Source of the DNA: Roseovarius sp.
GTDB lineage: Bacteria > Pseudomonadota > Alphaproteobacteria > Rhodobacterales > Rhodobacteraceae
Assembly: GCA_023260815.1 (NCBI GenBank)
Contig: JALQUE010000348.1
Span: forward strand, 1 to 16,595
Length of the DNA stretch: 16,595 nt
Reading direction: 5' to 3'
The position numbers and the translations under genes were made by a program. Below are positions 12,091 to 16,595 of the stretch, in pieces (within the stretch, counting starts at the first letter, position 1; each line of letters opens with the position of its first letter). Under the pieces are notes generated by a model that saw nothing but the letters and a program-made list of their open reading frames with translations, searched no databases and was not told the origin of the DNA.

Positions 12091-14811
12091 ATGCAGACCG
12101 TAGCCACCGCCTCACGCGCCGACCAGACACGCGCATTGGGCCTGAGCACGATCGCCTTCACCGCCTGTTTCGCGGTCTGGACGATCTTTTCCATCATCGG
12201 TGTCGCCATCAAGGCCGAGCTTGGCCTGAACGACACCCAGTTCGGTCTGCTGGTCGCCACACCCATCCTGACAGGGTCCATCAGCCGCCTGTTTCTGGGT
12301 GTCTGGACCGAGAAATACGGCGGGCGCTTTGTATTCTCCAGCCAGATGATCCTGACGGCGCTCGCCACTTGGGCGCTGACACTGGCGGACAGCTATATCA
12401 TGTATCTGATCGCAGCCCTTGGCATCGGCCTTGCGGGCGGATCGTTCATCATCGGTGTGGCCTATGTCAGCCGCTGGTATGACGCGGGTCATCAGGGCAC
12501 GGCGCTTGGAATCTTCGGCGCGGGAAATGTCGGAGCTGCGGTGACCAAGTTCGTCGCCCCCTTCGTCATGGTCGCTTATGGCTGGCATGGGGTGGCGTAT
12601 GTCTGGGCCGCCGGGCTTGCGACCATCGGTGTGTTGTTTTTCCTTCTGGCCAAAGACGATCCCGAACTTGTGGACCGCCGCAAGACAGGTGCCAAGCCGC
12701 CGTCGCTTGCGCAGCAATTCGCGCCGCTGAAAAACCTGCAGGTCTGGCGTTTTTCGCTGTATTACTTCTTCGTCTTCGGGGCTTTCGTGGCGCTGGCATT
12801 GTGGCTGCCGCATTACCTGATCGACGTCTACGGTATAGATGTGCGTTTTGCCGGGATGGCCGCGGCCTCTTTCAGTCTGGCGGCGTCGTTGTTTCGCGCC
12901 TATGGCGGGCATCTGTCAGACAAGTTCGGCGCGCGGACGGTCATGTATTGGACCTTCGGCTTTTCTTTGCTGTTCCTGTTCATGTTGTCCTATCCGCCCA
13001 CGGATTACATCATTCAGGCCAAGGACGGCCCGATCGCCTTTTCGACACAGATGGGCCTTTGGCCGTTTATCGTCACGCTGTTCGCGCTTGGCTTTTTCAT
13101 GAGCCTCGGCAAGGCGGCGGTGTTCAAGCATATCCCTGTCTATTATCCGGGCCACGTCGGCGCTGTTGGCGGTCTGGTCGGGATGATCGGGGGGCTTGGC
13201 GGCTTTGTCTTGCCGATCATCTTTGGTGCTCTGCTTGATCTTACGGGCATCTATACCTCGTGCTTTGCGCTGCTCTTCGGGCTGGTTGCCATCGCGCTGG
13301 CTTGGATGCATCTGTCGGTCCGCGCAATGGAGCGTGCTGCACATGGCGAGGCGCTGGATCGGCTGCCGCAACTGCCCGAGATGCACGACATCCACCACCC
13401 GGAGCGGACACGCATGCCGCGCATCATCGAGGATTGGCAGCCTGAGGATGCCAGGTTCTGGGCCGAGAAGGGCCGTGCCGTTGCACGCCGCAACCTCTGG
13501 ATCTCGATCCCGGCGCTGCTTCTGGCGTTTTCGGTCTGGATGGTATGGTCCGTGGTCGTCGCGCGACTGCCGGCCATCGGGTTCGATTTCACGCCGGGTC
13601 AGCTGTTCTGGCTGGCCGCATTGCCGGGCCTGTCGGGCGCGACCTTGCGCATCTTCTACAGCTTCATGGTGCCGATCTTCGGTGGGCGGCTGTGGACAAC
13701 GCTGTCGACCGCATCGCTGCTGCTGCCGGCGCTTGGGATCGGATACGCGGTTCAATCGCCTGAAACGCCTTACCTGATCTTCCTCGTGCTGGCGCTTCTG
13801 TGCGGGTTCGGCGGTGGCAACTTTGCATCGAGCATGGCCAATATCGGCTACTTCTTTCCGAAAGCCGAAAAAGGCAATGCGTTGGCCCTGAATGCCGGAT
13901 TGGGCAATCTGGGCGTGTCGGTGATGCAGTTCCTTGTGCCCATCGTCATTACGGCGGGTGTGTTCGGCGCGCTTGGCGGGCAGCCACAGACCATGTCCGA
14001 AGGCGGACAGTTGTGGATGCAGAATGCCGGATTCGTCTGGGTGCCCTTTATCCTGGCCGCCACGATTGCCGCTTGGCTTGGCATGAACGACATCGCCGAC
14101 GCGCGCGCCAGTTTCGCCGATCAGGCCGTGATCTTCGGACGCACGCATAACTGGCTGATGTGCATCCTTTACACGGGCACGTTCGGTAGCTTCATCGGCT
14201 ATTCGGCGGGCTTTCCGCTGCTGACCAAGTTGGCCTTCCCCGAGATCAATGCGCTCAACTATGTGTTCCTCGGGCCGCTTGTGGGTGCCCTGAGCCGCGC
14301 CGCGACGGGTTGGATCAGCGATCGCTTCGGCGGTGGGCGTGTGACCTTCTGGACCTTCACGGCGATGATCGTGGCCACCTTCGGCGTGATCTTCTTCCTT
14401 GGGGTCGGCTCGTTCATCGGCTTTTTCGCCTGCTTCATGGCGCTGTTCTTCCTGACGGGGGTCGGCAACGCGTCGACGTTCCAGATGATCCCCGTCATCA
14501 TGGGGCGCGAAGTGCCGCGCCTGATGCCGCATCTCGGGATTGAGGAGCGCAAGCGGCAAATCGCCATGGAGTCAGGCGCCATCACGGCCTTCACCTCGGC
14601 CATCGCGGCCTATGGCGCCTTCTTCATCCCCAAGGCCTACGGCACGTCCATCGCGATGACCGGCAGCGCCGTCGGCGCACTCTGGGGCTTCCTGATCTTC
14701 TACGCGATCTGCCTGGTGATCACCTGGGCGGTTTACACGCGCCCCGGGGGCCTTCTGCACGAAATCGAACATGGACGCGCAGCTGACGCGACCGCCCAAC
14801 CCGCCGAATAA
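12091..14811 (+). CDS. narK: Fused NarK1-NarK2 nitrate/nitrite transporter
   Basis: A 906-residue inner-membrane protein made of two complete NarK-type major facilitator domains: about residues 1-410 and 468-895, joined by a polar, histidine-rich linker. Each half has a nitrate-signature glycine stretch (GAGNVGAA at 143-150; NAGLGNLGVS at 601-610) and the pair of membrane arginines that bind the anion (Arg66/Arg269 and Arg520/Arg736). In Paracoccus, the NarK1-like half acts as a proton/nitrate symporter and the NarK2-like half as a nitrate/nitrite exchanger. The ATG has GGAG 8 bases upstream. narG follows after 15 bp, so the two are co-transcribed. It supplies nitrate to the cytoplasmic active site and removes nitrite. 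Confidence 0.95.
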   Translation: MQTVATASRADQTRALGLSTIAFTACFAVWTIFSIIGVAIKAELGLNDTQFGLLVATPILTGSISRLFLGVWTEKYGGRFVFSSQMILTALATWALTLADSYIMYLIAALGIGLAGGSFIIGVAYVSRWYDAGHQGTALGIFGAGNVGAAVTKFVAPFVMVAYGWHGVAYVWAAGLATIGVLFFLLAKDDPELVDRRKTGAKPPSLAQQFAPLKNLQVWRFSLYYFFVFGAFVALALWLPHYLIDVYGIDVRFAGMAAASFSLAASLFRAYGGHLSDKFGARTVMYWTFGFSLLFLFMLSYPPTDYIIQAKDGPIAFSTQMGLWPFIVTLFALGFFMSLGKAAVFKHIPVYYPGHVGAVGGLVGMIGGLGGFVLPIIFGALLDLTGIYTSCFALLFGLVAIALAWMHLSVRAMERAAHGEALDRLPQLPEMHDIHHPERTRMPRIIEDWQPEDARFWAEKGRAVARRNLWISIPALLLAFSVWMVWSVVVARLPAIGFDFTPGQLFWLAALPGLSGATLRIFYSFMVPIFGGRLWTTLSTASLLLPALGIGYAVQSPETPYLIFLVLALLCGFGGGNFASSMANIGYFFPKAEKGNALALNAGLGNLGVSVMQFLVPIVITAGVFGALGGQPQTMSEGGQLWMQNAGFVWVPFILAATIAAWLGMNDIADARASFADQAVIFGRTHNWLMCILYTGTFGSFIGYSAGFPLLTKLAFPEINALNYVFLGPLVGALSRAATGWISDRFGGGRVTFWTFTAMIVATFGVIFFLGVGSFIGFFACFMALFFLTGVGNASTFQMIPVIMGREVPRLMPHLGIEERKRQIAMESGAITAFTSAIAAYGAFFIPKAYGTSIAMTGSAVGALWGFLIFYAICLVITWAVYTRPGGLLHEIEHGRAADATAQPAE

Positions 14812-14826
14812 CAAAAGGATTGAACC

Positions 14827-16595
14827 ATGAGCCATCTGCTCGACAAACTGAACTTCTTCCAGAGCAAGGAACTGGAGCAATTTTCCGACGGCTGGGGCCA
14901 GACCACGACCGAGAACCGGGATTGGGAGGATACCTACAGAAACCGTTGGCGGCACGACAAGATCGTGCGGTCGACCCATGGGGTCAATTGCACCGGGTCC
15001 TGTTCGTGGAAGATCTACGTCAAATCCGGGATCGTCACCTGGGAGACGCAACAGACCGATTATCCGCGCACCCGTGCAGGGCTGCCCAACCACGAGCCGC
15101 GCGGCTGTGCGCGGGGGGCCTCCTACAGCTGGTATCTTTACTCGGCCAATCGGGTGAAGAACCCTCTGATCCGCGGCAGTCTGATGCGCGTGTGGCGCAA
15201 GATGCGCCAGACGATGACCCCCGTGGCCGCATGGGCTGCGATCCAGAACGATCCGATCTTGCGGGCCTCTTATACCAAGACGCGGGGCAAGGGCGGGTTC
15301 GTGCGCGCCACATGGGACGAAGCCACCGAGATTGTTGCCGCAGCGAATGCCCATACAGCCAAAACCTGGGGGCCTGACCGGGTGTTCGGGTTTTCGCCCA
15401 TTCCGGCCATGTCGATGGTGAGCTATGCCGCCGGATCGCGTTACCTGAGCCTTCTGGGCGGCACCTGCATGTCGTTCTACGACTGGTATTGCGACCTGCC
15501 GCCTGCCAGCCCCCAGACATGGGGCGAACAGACCGACGTTCCGGAATCCGCCGACTGGTATAATGCCGGGTTCCTCATGCTTTGGGGGTCGAACGTGCCG
15601 CAGACCCGGACGCCCGACGCGCATTTCTATACCGAGGTGCGCTATCGCGGGACCAAATCCGCTGTGGTCAGCCCCGATTATTCCGAGGCGGCCAAGTTCG
15701 GCGATATCTGGCTGAACCCGCAGGCCGGCACCGATGCGGCGCTGGCGATGGCGATGGGGCATGTGATCTTGCGGGAATATCACCTTGATCGTCAGGCCGA
15801 GTATTTCGAGGATTATGCCCGTAAATACACCGACATGCCGATGTTGGTGCGGCTTGACGAACAGGACGGCCAACTGGTGCCGGGCAGGATGCTGCGTGCG
15901 GATGATTTCGACGGGCAACTGGGCGAGGCCAACAATCCCGACTGGAAAACGGTCGCCTATGACGAGGTCTCGGGCAAGGTTGTGGCGCCCAATGGATCCA
16001 TTGGTTTCCGTTGGGGAGAAGAGGGGAAGTGGAACCTCGAACAGCAAGTGAACGGCGCGCAGGCGCATTTGCGCCTGAGCCAGATCATGGACGGCGATCA
16101 TGACGAGATCGTGGGCGTGGATTTCCCCTATTTCGGCGGCGTTGCGACGGGTGATTTCGTCAAATGCGACGCCCCTGATGTCTTGACCCGGAACATTCCG
16201 GTGCGGCGCGTCACGCTGGCTGATGGGTCCAGCGCGCTGGTCGCGACCGTTTTCGATCTCTTCTGCGCCAATTACGGGCTGGACCGGGGTCTGGGCGGTG
16301 ACTGGGTGTCGAAGGATTTCACCGATGATCTGCCCTATACCCCAGCCTGGGCCGAAAAGATCACCGGTGTGGCTGCTGAAAAGATCATTGCCGTTGCACG
16401 CGAATTCGCGGGCAATGCCGAAAAGACTCACGGCAAGTCCATGGTCATCCTCGGCGCCGGTCTGAACCATTGGTACCACATGGATATGAATTACCGCGGC
16501 ATCATCAACATGCTGGTGATGTGCGGCTGCATCGGGCAGGAGGGCGGAGGCTGGTCGCATTACGTGGGGCAAGAGAAACTCCGCCCGCAGACCGG
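14827..16595 (+). CDS. narG: Respiratory nitrate reductase alpha subunit, 3' end cut by window edge
   Basis: The first 589 codons are open with no stop, about 47% of the roughly 1,250-residue protein. NarG is the cytoplasm-facing molybdopterin (bis-MGD) catalytic subunit of the NarGHI membrane complex, reducing nitrate with electrons from quinol. The FS0 cluster ligands are present: His51, Cys55, Cys59 (HGVNCTGSCSWK) and Cys94 (EPRGCARG). The molybdenum-ligating aspartate is Asp223 in YCDLPPASPQTWGEQTDVPE. Alignment to E. coli NarG from memory is nearly gapless. The start ATG has AAAGGA 8 bases upstream and lies 15 bp after narK. narHJI are expected just beyond the right edge. No defect is visible. 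Confidence 0.97.
   Translation, partial: MSHLLDKLNFFQSKELEQFSDGWGQTTTENRDWEDTYRNRWRHDKIVRSTHGVNCTGSCSWKIYVKSGIVTWETQQTDYPRTRAGLPNHEPRGCARGASYSWYLYSANRVKNPLIRGSLMRVWRKMRQTMTPVAAWAAIQNDPILRASYTKTRGKGGFVRATWDEATEIVAAANAHTAKTWGPDRVFGFSPIPAMSMVSYAAGSRYLSLLGGTCMSFYDWYCDLPPASPQTWGEQTDVPESADWYNAGFLMLWGSNVPQTRTPDAHFYTEVRYRGTKSAVVSPDYSEAAKFGDIWLNPQAGTDAALAMAMGHVILREYHLDRQAEYFEDYARKYTDMPMLVRLDEQDGQLVPGRMLRADDFDGQLGEANNPDWKTVAYDEVSGKVVAPNGSIGFRWGEEGKWNLEQQVNGAQAHLRLSQIMDGDHDEIVGVDFPYFGGVATGDFVKCDAPDVLTRNIPVRRVTLADGSSALVATVFDLFCANYGLDRGLGGDWVSKDFTDDLPYTPAWAEKITGVAAEKIIAVAREFAGNAEKTHGKSMVILGAGLNHWYHMDMNYRGIINMLVMCGCIGQEGGGWSHYVGQEKLRPQT

Noticed and set aside
12916..14559. Minus-strand open frame of about 547 codons opposite narK
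   Set aside because: Its composition (Arg/His/Gln/Asp-rich, no hydrophobic core) is that of an antisense shadow of a membrane protein gene.
14572..16572. Long minus-strand open frame opposite narK/narG
   Set aside because: It runs antisense to narG, whose own frame matches NarG almost residue for residue. The minus-strand translation is rich in His/Pro/Arg with no domain pattern, as expected from GC-rich codon bias.
1..16595. Mobile elements, CRISPR array, tRNA or rRNA genes
   Set aside because: No terminal repeats with a transposase, no regularly spaced repeat series and no tRNA/rRNA-like sequence was recognised on either strand.

Overview
The window looks like chromosomal DNA of a GC-rich alphaproteobacterium. 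The order narR / narK (fused) / narG, the style of the NsrR and UbiTUV proteins and the general codon use suggest a denitrifying member of the Rhodobacterales (Paracoccus/Roseobacter-like). This placement is inference from gene content, not from a marker gene. No rRNA, tRNA, IS element, integrase or CRISPR array was seen.

Layout. (1) Positions 1-4889, minus strand: a four-gene catabolic/transport operon read right to left. It holds a TauE/SafE-type permease, an AtoE-type short-chain fatty acid permease, an amidase-signature hydrolase, and a regulator that starts 2 bp after the amidase stop and runs off the left edge. A 23-codon reading frame with a near-perfect Shine-Dalgarno precedes the TauE gene and overlaps its start. 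(2) 4890-5152: a gene-free divergent region. (3) 5153-7201, plus strand: a DIPP-like Nudix hydrolase followed by a PiT-family phosphate permease, with a hairpin covering the permease ribosome binding site. (4) 7202-7538: a gene-free, hairpin-rich stretch between convergent genes. (5) 7539-11004: an NsrR-like nitric-oxide-sensing Rrf2 regulator (minus), divergent from a four-gene plus-strand operon, hemerythrin-domain protein - ubiT - ubiU - ubiV, the last three being the oxygen-independent ubiquinone hydroxylation system. The shared promoter carries an array of GGTATTT-type half-sites, including a perfect 7-1-7 palindrome. (6) 11139-16595: a Crp/Fnr-family regulator matching NarR in sequence and position (minus), divergent from narK (a 906-residue NarK1-NarK2 fusion) and narG (5' half only), with two FNR-type boxes between them.

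How it fits together. The right half is a respiratory-nitrate island: NarR and FNR-type sites switch on nitrate uptake, nitrite export and nitrate reductase, while the NsrR-type switch ties an NO/iron-stress hemerythrin protein to anaerobic quinone synthesis, which supplies electron carriers to the nitrate reductase. The left half is a separate amide / short-chain acid locus with its own regulator. The Nudix-PiT pair in the middle is probably a phosphate module.

The two genes cut by the window edges, the regulator at 1-1227 and narG at 14827-16595, were translated by hand. Both are open throughout (409 and 589 codons).
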